NCBI GenBank assembly: GCA_025999435.1
Contig: BNXH01000035.1
Coordinates: forward strand, 1 to 16,567
DNA length: 16,567 nt
Origin: Bacteroidia bacterium
GTDB lineage: Bacteria > Bacteroidota > Bacteroidia > Bacteroidales > Dysgonomonadaceae
Reading direction: 5' to 3'
This document shows, piece by piece, positions 7,163 to 13,838 of this stretch. The position numbers were made by a program, and so were the translations under genes. How positions within the stretch are numbered: the first letter of the stretch is position 1; the number at the start of each line of letters is the position of its first letter. A model generated the notes under the pieces. That model worked only from the letters and a program-made list of their open reading frames with translations. It made no database searches and was not told where the DNA came from.

Positions 7163-7984
7163 TTATTTAGATAAACCACCGTGTAGAGTAGTATAAGTTT
7201 GGCCGATAGCAAAACCTACCTCGTCAACAGCATTAGTAATATCTTCAACTTTTCCAGAGAAAAAAGAATAAGAAATGATAGCACAAGCACCTGTACCGAT
7301 ACCCATCGCTGTATTCATCAGGGCTTCAGAGATACCAACGGCCAGCTGTGTCGCATCAGGAGCGCCCTCTTGTCCCATAGCGCTAAATGATTTGATCATA
7401 CCAAGTACTGTACCGAATAGTCCCATCAATGTACCTAGTGTAGAAATAGTAGCGATAACCGACAGGTTTTGTTGTAAGTATGGAAGTTCCAAAGTAGTAG
7501 CTTCCTCGATTTCCTTTTGGATCATTGCAGCTTTTTCATCATTATGAACATCTGTCAATTTTTCAACATCTGCATATCTGATCAAACCGGCTTTAAGGAT
7601 ATTAGCTACTGAACCTTTTTGTTCGTCGCAAAGTTTAGAAGCACCAGCGATATCTCCGGCTTCCAATTTAGCTTTTGCGTTCATCACAAATTTTGCAGTG
7701 CTTCCTTTACCGCTAGCTCTGTTTAATGCAAAAAATCTTTCAACAGAAAGAACTAATACTGTAAGCAACAGCGTGATTACGATAGGAATTACAAACCCAC
7801 CTTGAAATAACGTACCTAATATGTTTCCGTTAATAGGATGTCCTTTTTCATCAAAGTTACTTGGACTTCCAGCAACTACGTAGAAGAAAAGATGTGCTAC
7901 AATCAGACATCCAATAACTACTAGGAAAGCAGAAACGCCTTTCGATCTTGGTTTTTGGGTTGGTTGTTGTTTTTTAGTTTCCAT
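7163..7984 (-). CDS. exbB: MotA/TolQ/ExbB proton-channel protein
   Basis: ExbB forms the pentameric inner-membrane channel that holds ExbD and powers TonB. The 273-residue protein has four predicted membrane segments: about 18-38, 63-82, 171-198 and 213-242. The first is an extra N-terminal helix frequent in Bacteroidota homologues. The E. coli-type core begins with VIPIVITLLLTVLVLSVERFF and a cytoplasmic region (KAKLEAGDIAGASKLCDEQ). The family signature is LGTLMGLFGTVLGMIKSF (183-200), followed by GISEALMNTAMGIGTGACAIISY. It is the first gene of the operon, about 100 nt downstream of a near-consensus promoter, and exbD follows after 67 bp. Membership of the ExbB rather than the TolQ branch is decided by the tonB in the same operon. 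Confidence 0.95.
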   Translation of the reverse strand: METKKQQPTQKPRSKGVSAFLVVIGCLIVAHLFFYVVAGSPSNFDEKGHPINGNILGTLFQGGFVIPIVITLLLTVLVLSVERFFALNRASGKGSTAKFVMNAKAKLEAGDIAGASKLCDEQKGSVANILKAGLIRYADVEKLTDVHNDEKAAMIQKEIEEATTLELPYLQQNLSVIATISTLGTLMGLFGTVLGMIKSFSAMGQEGAPDATQLAVGISEALMNTAMGIGTGACAIISYSFFSGKVEDITNAVDEVGFAIGQTYTTLHGGLSK

Positions 7985-8358
7985 AATGATAATAAATAAT
8001 TTAAGTTTAGTGAATCAATTTTTTTTATTTTATTTATATTTATCTCCGTTCAAATCAAAAAAATGCCCTAGTGACAATCTTTAAGGGTACAAATATACTA
8101 TTCTGTTTTTTCTTTCAAAGTATCTTGTCCCAAATATTGCACTCAGACCTACGCTCTTAACTAAATATAACGTCGAAAACAATTTCTAATAGAGAATAAT
8201 TAAACAAATTCAAAGGTTTTATATTACACATGTGGTTTTCTATCAAGTCAAGTGTCCCACAAGGTATTAAAGCAAACTCTTTCTTATATTTCAGCTAACA
8301 AAAATAGGATTAAATATTATTCCATGCAATTAAAAAATATAAAAAAGTCTTATTAAAT
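7985..8358. other. Intergenic region between exbB and the aspartokinase gene
   Basis: This is 374 bp without a gene. The left third holds the exbB leader and promoter. The rest (8120-8358) lies downstream of the aspartokinase stop. It is A/T-rich and shows no convincing terminator hairpin and no open frame of note. Runs of T on the minus strand just after the stop (CTTTTTTATATTTTTT) may help termination without a stem. An 8-bp palindrome CACATGTG at 8227-8234 has no known partner here. Confidence 0.6.
8090..8119 (-). promoter_or_regulatory. Promoter of the exbB-exbD-exbD-tonB operon
   Basis: TATATTTG (8097-8090, minus strand) matches the Bacteroidota -7 consensus exactly, and TTTG (8119-8116) lies 18 nt upstream as the -33 element. 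This is the best promoter in the window. Transcription would begin near 8083-8085, leaving an A/T-rich leader of about 100 nt. The early leader has a weak CCCT...AGGG stem followed by seven T, which might attenuate but is too short to claim. Confidence 0.85.
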
Positions 8359-9744
8359 CTATTTATCAATACATAACTCATCATTAAGAGCTATTACCGC
8401 GTCTTTGTACGATTCTCTTTTAATAACAAACTGCATATTAACCTGACGCAAGGATTGAGCGAAGCTCTCCACGTTTATTTCTCTTTCAAATAAAGCTTTC
8501 GATGCCCGATACAAGAAACCGGGCAATGCTATATTAGTACCCATAACGCACACCAAAGCAACCCGTTCGACAGTGACCTGATAGAAACTACTTTCCAGAT
8601 CTGTTATCAGTTCGCGGGATTTATAGTTATCCCAAACAACCATTGTTATCGAGTTGGCATTCGTGGATTTAAGGATGTAACTAACACCGAATCTGGCAAA
8701 TATCTGCATTATTCTTAAGTCGAAACCAACCTCGCCGACCATCATCGGATCGTGTATTTCAATAGCCAGAACCTTGTCTGTCCCTGAAACAATCTCTATC
8801 TTAGGTATCTCTGACACATATTCCCGAGTAATCAGTGTCCCCGGATGCTCCGGCTCGAAAGTATTTTTTATGCGAATATCTATATTCGCCAATTCCAAAG
8901 GCTTAGATGCTTTAGGATGGATAGCCTCCATACCTATATCTGCCAACTGGTCGGCTATTATATAGTTAGTGCGACCTACCGGAACGACCTTGTCAACTCC
9001 GACAATGTTAGGGTCTGCACTTGATAAATGATATTCTTTATGGATAATTGCCTCCTTTGCATTTACTTCTACCGCGACTTTACTAAATGTGACTTCGGTA
9101 TATCCCCGATCGAAAGCTCTCATAATACCCTCTGTACCTTTGGTATAACCGGTAACCACACACATAACTTTGCTGAAGTCGATTCCTTTGAAAGCCCTAT
9201 GTATGCGTTCATCTATAGTCAACGGCAGTGAGTCGTTAAATCCACAGAGGTCTATAAACCGCGCCGATACTCCGTTATTATTCAATATATTGACCGTATT
9301 CCACGCCGAGTGGGCTTCTCCTAACGAAGCTAGTATTTCGCGTGCTGCCAGGCAAATATCTTCGGCATTCACATAACCGGACGCCATCACCTTGCTCAAG
9401 CTATGAAGCATTGTTTTGGCTTGTTTGATACGGAACGTTATAAACTCTTCCGCTTCCTTCTGATCCAATCCTATTTCTTCAAATCCTTTATTGATCATCA
9501 GCAGGCGCTGGCATAAGCTATCTAACCCTATACTGTAATCGCTATTTTCGAGAAATTGCACGTAGACACCCGGCTCTCCGGTTTTTTTATGTTCCAAAAG
9601 CCAGTTAGTCACATTATTATACGCCGAAACGACGAAAATACGGTTATACATATCTTCGGGTTTCCTTTTTCCGACAATCACATTTTCCAGTACATCTTTA
9701 AACTGGGACATGGATGTTCCGCCAATCTTCTCTACTGTAAGCAT
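8359..9744 (-). CDS. Aspartate kinase (KIGGTSM type, Ask_Ect-like)
   Basis: Aspartokinase phosphorylates aspartate with ATP, the first step towards lysine, threonine, methionine and diaminopimelate. From the ATG at 9744 the protein has 461 residues. The open frame reaches back to 9801, but the -7 promoter box at 9779-9786 lies inside that extension and the N-terminal motif fits the shorter start. The kinase motif is EKIGGTSM (5-12) instead of the usual KFGGTS. NRIFVVSAYNNVTNWLLEHKK (34-54) and the substrate loop GYTKGTEGIMRAFDRGYTEVTFSKVA (199-224) also follow the variant I associate with the specialised ectoine-cluster aspartokinases. HPKASKPLE (276-284) is typical of the family. Two ACT-like regulatory domains occupy about 322-390 and 394-461. 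No ectoine gene is nearby, so here it is more likely a general enzyme. The gene is monocistronic and transcribed divergently from the DUF5686 gene. Confidence 0.88.
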   Translation of the reverse strand: MLTVEKIGGTSMSQFKDVLENVIVGKRKPEDMYNRIFVVSAYNNVTNWLLEHKKTGEPGVYVQFLENSDYSIGLDSLCQRLLMINKGFEEIGLDQKEAEEFITFRIKQAKTMLHSLSKVMASGYVNAEDICLAAREILASLGEAHSAWNTVNILNNNGVSARFIDLCGFNDSLPLTIDERIHRAFKGIDFSKVMCVVTGYTKGTEGIMRAFDRGYTEVTFSKVAVEVNAKEAIIHKEYHLSSADPNIVGVDKVVPVGRTNYIIADQLADIGMEAIHPKASKPLELANIDIRIKNTFEPEHPGTLITREYVSEIPKIEIVSGTDKVLAIEIHDPMMVGEVGFDLRIMQIFARFGVSYILKSTNANSITMVVWDNYKSRELITDLESSFYQVTVERVALVCVMGTNIALPGFLYRASKALFEREINVESFAQSLRQVNMQFVIKRESYKDAVIALNDELCIDK

Positions 9745-9778
9745 TTCTATATTTAAAATATTTGAGAAAAATTCTGCG

Positions 9779-9786
9779 CAAAAATA
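9779..9786 (-). promoter_or_regulatory. Promoter -7 box of the aspartokinase gene
   Basis: TATTTTTG on the minus strand matches TAnnTTTG. No clear TTTG lies at the -33 distance. Its position predicts a leader of about 28 nt before the ATG at 9744 and excludes the upstream start at 9801. Confidence 0.6.
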
Positions 9787-9803
9787 ATAAAATAATCTCA
9801 TAC

Positions 9804-9848
9804 CTTCTACTTATATAGAAGAATGTCATTTTTTTGTTACAAAAAATG
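9804..9848. repeat. Two inverted repeats between divergent promoters
   Basis: CTTCTA - 6 nt - TAGAAG spans 9804-9821, and CATTTTTT - 6 nt - AAAAAATG spans 9827-9848. Both lie in the 192-bp region between the aspartokinase and DUF5686 genes, between the two -7 boxes. The first could be a regulator site; the second is A/T-rich and looks like a weak bidirectional hairpin. Confidence 0.4.
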
Positions 9849-9867
9849 ATCAGGAGGCAAAACTATT

Positions 9868-9897
9868 TTAGCGTAAAAAAAATATATAATATATTTG
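9868..9897 (+). promoter_or_regulatory. Promoter of the DUF5686 gene
   Basis: TATATTTG at 9890-9897 matches the -7 consensus. TTAG at 9868-9871 lies 18 nt upstream as an imperfect -33 element (TTTG in the consensus). The predicted leader is about 30-35 nt. Confidence 0.75.
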
Positions 9898-9936
9898 TGT
9901 CCGACAGCAAACTATGTTAATTAACAGATTTAGCGA

Positions 9937-12381
9937 ATGAAATACATTCTATCTTTCATCATTTGTATACTTTTTACATCTCAACTTTTGGCTCAAAACT
10001 TTAAAGGCCGGATAGTCGACAAGACAGCCACCCCATTGTACGGCAGTTCTGTATTTATTAAAGAAATTAAACAGGGATTGATTTGCAATGAAGACGGGTA
10101 TTACCAGACAACCCTCGCTCCCGGAAATTACTCGGTGGAATATAAATGCCTGGGATTTAAAACAGAGGAAAGAAAAGTCAAGATTTCCTCAACAGGGACA
10201 ATCTCAGTCGATGTCACTCTGGAAGAAAACCCCTTTATGCTGAATGAGGTTACAGTATCGAAAGGCGAGGACCCGGCCTACCCTATCATGAGAAAAGCGA
10301 TAGAAAAAGCTCCTGTTTATGCCAAATCGGCAAAAGCATATACCGCAGACGTATATATAAAAGGAAACGCGGAATTACTTAAAATAGCTTCTCTTGTAGA
10401 CAAATTGGCTAAAAAAGAAGAAGGCGTAAAGTTATCGGAATTAAAAAACCGCGTATTTGTGCAAGAATCGTTCAGTGAAATACAATTTACGGCGCCTGAC
10501 AAATATAAACAGACAGTCAAAGCTTTCTCGAGTAGCATACCTGACAATTTAGACTCAAAAGACGCGATGGGTATTACAAGGTCGTCACTGTACAATCCTA
10601 AAGCAGGTTCTCTTATATCGCCACTAAATCCTAAAGCTTTTTCATATTATAAGTTTCGATATGAAGGTTTTTCGGAAGAAGACGGACTGGTAATAAACAA
10701 AATAAAGGTGGAACCGAAGCTAAAAGATCCGGCGCTTTATGAAGGCTATATTTATATTGCCGATAACACCTGGCATATACATTCTGTGAAACTAAACAGT
10801 AACACCTTTGGCGTTAAGGAATTTTACAACATTACGTATCAGGAGGTTAACCCAGGAGTGTATCTTCCAATTACATATCTTACCGAAGTAGATTTGAATA
10901 TGCTTGGCAATCATATAACCATGAATTATTACGCGTCTCTTACTTATAGAGATATTGAATTGAATAAAGAGGCGGCGGAAGAGGTAGCTAAGAAAGAAAA
11001 AGGTAAGAAGAGAGACTTTGAAATAAAAAGAGACACATTATACACAAAAACAGCGGACAGCCTTGCTAACAAAAGAGATTCTATCTATTGGGCCAACATC
11101 AGGATTATACCTTTGGATAAAAGGGAAGTATCCAGTTTTGAGAAAAAAGATTCCGTTCAGCAACATCTCGATTCGGTAAGGAAAGAGCATCATAATCCAA
11201 AGTTTTCCTTTGGTGATATCTTTACCGGAGGGCAAATCGGCGGGGATTCCAGCAAAGTAGTTATAGAATACGACGGACTGTTCCGTGCTGCTCCCGAATA
11301 CAATTTTGTGGACGGGTTATGGCTGGGGCAGAAGTTCAGGGTAAAAACCAAACTGAATAAACACAACAGGTTGGAAGTATCTCCATACGTATATTACGCC
11401 TTATCCCGAAAAAGATTACTCGGAGGCGGAGACATCAACCTAAGTTACGCACCTATGCGGCTGGGCAAACTAGAAATATCTACGGGCTCGGTTAGTGAAG
11501 ATTTTAATCCGAATGGTATCCTTCGATTCAATAACGCGACAAATTCATTAATAAAAGGGAATAACTATAATTTTTATTATCAGAAAGATTTTGTTTCCAT
11601 TACCAACAATATAGATATTTCCAACGGATTAAAACTGATAACAGGGTTTGAAATAGCCCGGCGATCGGGATTAAGCAATCATACGGATTATACATGGGGA
11701 AAACGCGGCAAAATATCATCAAACATATATCCTGACGACCGGTTCGACAAAACCGCATACTATGTAGGTATAAACTACACTCCCTATGCTTACTATTCTG
11801 TGAGGGACGGGGCTAAACGATATGAAAAGCTTACATCTCCTACTTTCTATTTGAGGTATAGCGAAGGATTTTCTTCGTGGCAAACCAACAATTCCAGATA
11901 CCGGAAAATAGGACTTGCGGTTTCTCAGAATATTACGTTGAATGAATTTAATCGTTTCAATTATCAGATAAGTGGTGGAACTTATATAGGAAATAAAAAC
12001 AATCTTCATTTTGCCGATTATCAGCATTTCAATACGTCCAATGTAATGATTAATCTGAAATCTCCGTTTAGCTCTTTTATGTTATTAGACAATTACTCAG
12101 CTTCAACTAACAAGTATTGGATAAGCAGTATGTTGAACTACAATAGTAATCATATATTGATTAAACGCATACCATATTTCCAGGGAAAAATGTTTACGGA
12201 AACCCTGCATTTAAAGAATCTATATACACCTGATATGAAGTTATATACAGAAGCAGGATACTCTCTGAACATTACCCCTCTATTGAACATAGGTGTTTTT
12301 ACATCTTTCCGCAAAGCAAAATATCAGGATTGGGGTATTCGTTTATTATTGGATTGGAGCACTGTTAAAAGAGTTTTTTAG
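9937..12381 (+). CDS. DUF5686 / carboxypeptidase-regulatory-like outer-membrane protein
   Basis: This is an 814-residue secreted protein with a signal peptide (MKYILSFIICILFTSQLLAQ, cleavage after residue 19 or 20). A small beta-sandwich of the carboxypeptidase regulatory-like kind spans about 22-105 (FKGRIVDKTATPLYGSSVFI, NEDGYYQTTLAPGNYSVEYKCLGF). DPAYPIMRKAIEKA near 113-126 marks the start of the DUF5686 region. A lysine-rich stretch (VAKKEKGKKRDFEIKRDTLY) interrupts the middle. The C-terminal third alternates polar and aromatic residues as in outer-membrane beta-barrel strands, and the chain ends in a terminal Phe (LLLDWSTVKRVF), as barrel proteins often do. The architecture resembles the N-terminal extension of SusC-type TonB-dependent receptors but has no plug domain. 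The substrate is unknown. It has its own promoter, and the aspartokinase gene lies divergently upstream. Confidence 0.85.
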   Translation: MKYILSFIICILFTSQLLAQNFKGRIVDKTATPLYGSSVFIKEIKQGLICNEDGYYQTTLAPGNYSVEYKCLGFKTEERKVKISSTGTISVDVTLEENPFMLNEVTVSKGEDPAYPIMRKAIEKAPVYAKSAKAYTADVYIKGNAELLKIASLVDKLAKKEEGVKLSELKNRVFVQESFSEIQFTAPDKYKQTVKAFSSSIPDNLDSKDAMGITRSSLYNPKAGSLISPLNPKAFSYYKFRYEGFSEEDGLVINKIKVEPKLKDPALYEGYIYIADNTWHIHSVKLNSNTFGVKEFYNITYQEVNPGVYLPITYLTEVDLNMLGNHITMNYYASLTYRDIELNKEAAEEVAKKEKGKKRDFEIKRDTLYTKTADSLANKRDSIYWANIRIIPLDKREVSSFEKKDSVQQHLDSVRKEHHNPKFSFGDIFTGGQIGGDSSKVVIEYDGLFRAAPEYNFVDGLWLGQKFRVKTKLNKHNRLEVSPYVYYALSRKRLLGGGDINLSYAPMRLGKLEISTGSVSEDFNPNGILRFNNATNSLIKGNNYNFYYQKDFVSITNNIDISNGLKLITGFEIARRSGLSNHTDYTWGKRGKISSNIYPDDRFDKTAYYVGINYTPYAYYSVRDGAKRYEKLTSPTFYLRYSEGFSSWQTNNSRYRKIGLAVSQNITLNEFNRFNYQISGGTYIGNKNNLHFADYQHFNTSNVMINLKSPFSSFMLLDNYSASTNKYWISSMLNYNSNHILIKRIPYFQGKMFTETLHLKNLYTPDMKLYTEAGYSLNITPLLNIGVFTSFRKAKYQDWGIRLLLDWSTVKRVF

Positions 12382-12386
12382 AATAC

Positions 12387-12415
12387 CTTGTGATTTCTTC
12401 TTTTATGTATCTTTG
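12387..12415 (+). promoter_or_regulatory. menA promoter
   Basis: TATCTTTG at 12408-12415 is a perfect -7 match, with CTTG at 12387-12390 at -33 spacing. It sits in the 57-bp gap after the DUF5686 gene, so menA can be transcribed independently. The leader would be only about 15-20 nt. Confidence 0.72.
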
Positions 12416-12438
12416 TATCCCGAAAAACGAAATTATAT

Positions 12439-13344
12439 ATGGCTTCAGCAAAATCGTGGATATCGGCTCTACGCCCACGCACTTTATTTCTGGCGACTGC
12501 TACAGCCCTTTGTGGAAGCGGCATAGCATATAGCAGTGGTAAATATAGCACACCCGTACTTATCCTAACCATTTTGATTGCCAATATCCTCCAACTATTG
12601 TCCAATATGGCTAATGATCTGGGCGATTTCGAACATGGCACGGATACAACAGGCGAACGCGTAGGACCTCAGCGGACGGTGCAAAGCGGAGCAATCACCC
12701 CCGGACAAATGAAAAAGGCCATATACATTGCTATCGGGGCAGCTGCCATAGTCGGCAGCTTGCTCATCTACGTTGCCTTGCAGTTTATGGAACTGAAGTA
12801 TATTCTTATATTTCTGGGATTGGGAGGCGCAAGTATCGTGGCTGCTATTAAATATACAGCGGGAAAAAATCCATATGGATACAAAGGACTGGGTGATATA
12901 TTTTCTTTTGTTTTCTTCGGGTTGGTATCTGTCGCAGGTACCTATTTCTTGCATTCACATCAACTGGACTTCAAACCCTGGCTACCTGCTATCGGATTGG
13001 GATTCCTTACCGTTTGTGTGCTGAATCTTAATAATATGCGCGACATAGACAATGATCGTAAGTCCGGTAAAATTACTATTCCGGTTCGTATCGGTCTGAA
13101 GAACGCAAAACTATATCATGCGGCGCTAACGATCGGGGCGATGGCATGCTTTGCCATATACTCCATTATTTATGCAGAACAATGGTATCAGTATCTGTAC
13201 TTATTCAGTTTTATCTTCTTTATAAAGATACTGATCGATATATTTCGTATCTCTGAAAATCGCCGGCTCGATCCTTATCTGAAATATACATCGATGGGGA
13301 CATTTATTTTGTCTGTTTGTTTCTGTATTTGCATTAATCTATAA
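12439..13344 (+). CDS. menA: 1,4-dihydroxy-2-naphthoate polyprenyltransferase
   Basis: MenA attaches the polyprenyl chain to 1,4-dihydroxy-2-naphthoate, giving demethylmenaquinone in the inner membrane. Menaquinone is the usual respiratory quinone of Bacteroidota. The 301-residue protein is a UbiA-type integral membrane enzyme with about eight or nine helices. Both aspartate-rich signatures are visible: NMANDLGDFEHGTDT (56-70, Mg-diphosphate binding), followed by GERVGPQRTVQSG, and NNMRDIDNDRKSGKITIPVRIG (198-219). The N-terminal SAKSWISALRPRTL (3-16) is characteristic of MenA rather than UbiA or heme O synthase. The next gene follows after 2 bp. No other men gene is in the window. Confidence 0.94.
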   Translation: MASAKSWISALRPRTLFLATATALCGSGIAYSSGKYSTPVLILTILIANILQLLSNMANDLGDFEHGTDTTGERVGPQRTVQSGAITPGQMKKAIYIAIGAAAIVGSLLIYVALQFMELKYILIFLGLGGASIVAAIKYTAGKNPYGYKGLGDIFSFVFFGLVSVAGTYFLHSHQLDFKPWLPAIGLGFLTVCVLNLNNMRDIDNDRKSGKITIPVRIGLKNAKLYHAALTIGAMACFAIYSIIYAEQWYQYLYLFSFIFFIKILIDIFRISENRRLDPYLKYTSMGTFILSVCFCICINL

Positions 13345-13346
13345 AG

Positions 13347-13838
13347 ATGAAAAAGATAGGATTATTATCAGATACCCATAACTGGTGGGACGACAAGTAC
13401 GAAAAATATTTTGCCGAATGTGACGAAATATGGCATGCCGGCGACATCGGTTCTCTTGATCTGGCATTACAGTTCGAAGCCTTAAAACCATTTCGTGCCG
13501 TATATGGCAACATAGACGACAGTAAAGTACGAAGGGCTTACCCCGAAACTTTGCGTTTTACTCTGGAAAATGTAGATGTGCTGATGACACACATAGGCGG
13601 TTATCCCGGGAAATATGATCCTTTTATCCGCCCGATACTTTACGCAAAGCCACCTAAGCTATTCATCACAGGTCATTCCCATATCTTAAAGGTGATGTTC
13701 GACAAAAAACTGAACTGCCTGCATATCAATCCTGGGGCTGCCGGAAAATACGGGTTTCATAAAGTCAGGACATTCGTTCGTTTTGTGCTTGACAACGGAA
13801 ATATCTCTGATCTGGACGTGATCGAATTAAACGATTAA
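13347..13838 (+). CDS. YfcE/MJ0936-family metallophosphoesterase
   Basis: This is a small cytoplasmic calcineurin-like phosphoesterase of 163 residues, about the length of YfcE-type phosphodiesterases. The metal ligands are all present: SDTHNW (Asp9, His11), HAGDIG (Asp33), YGNIDD (Asn55, GNID replacing the more common GNHD or GNCD), MTHIGGYPGKYD (His82), and GHSH (109-112). HINPGAAGKYGFHKVRTFV near the C terminus is also typical. Family members hydrolyse phosphodiesters in vitro with Mn or Ni; the physiological substrate here is unknown. The start lies 2 bp after the menA stop, so the two are probably co-transcribed and translationally coupled, although no direct role in menaquinone synthesis is known to me. 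The end overlaps the stop codon of the convergent downstream gene. Confidence 0.92.
   Translation: MKKIGLLSDTHNWWDDKYEKYFAECDEIWHAGDIGSLDLALQFEALKPFRAVYGNIDDSKVRRAYPETLRFTLENVDVLMTHIGGYPGKYDPFIRPILYAKPPKLFITGHSHILKVMFDKKLNCLHINPGAAGKYGFHKVRTFVRFVLDNGNISDLDVIELND

Noticed and set aside
9745..9801. Upstream start for the aspartokinase
   Set aside because: The 19 extra residues precede the normal N-terminal kinase strand, and the -7 promoter box lies inside them.
12293..12954. Overlapping open frames around the start of menA
   Set aside because: They are antisense or out-of-frame to menA and the DUF5686 gene, both of which have clear family motifs.
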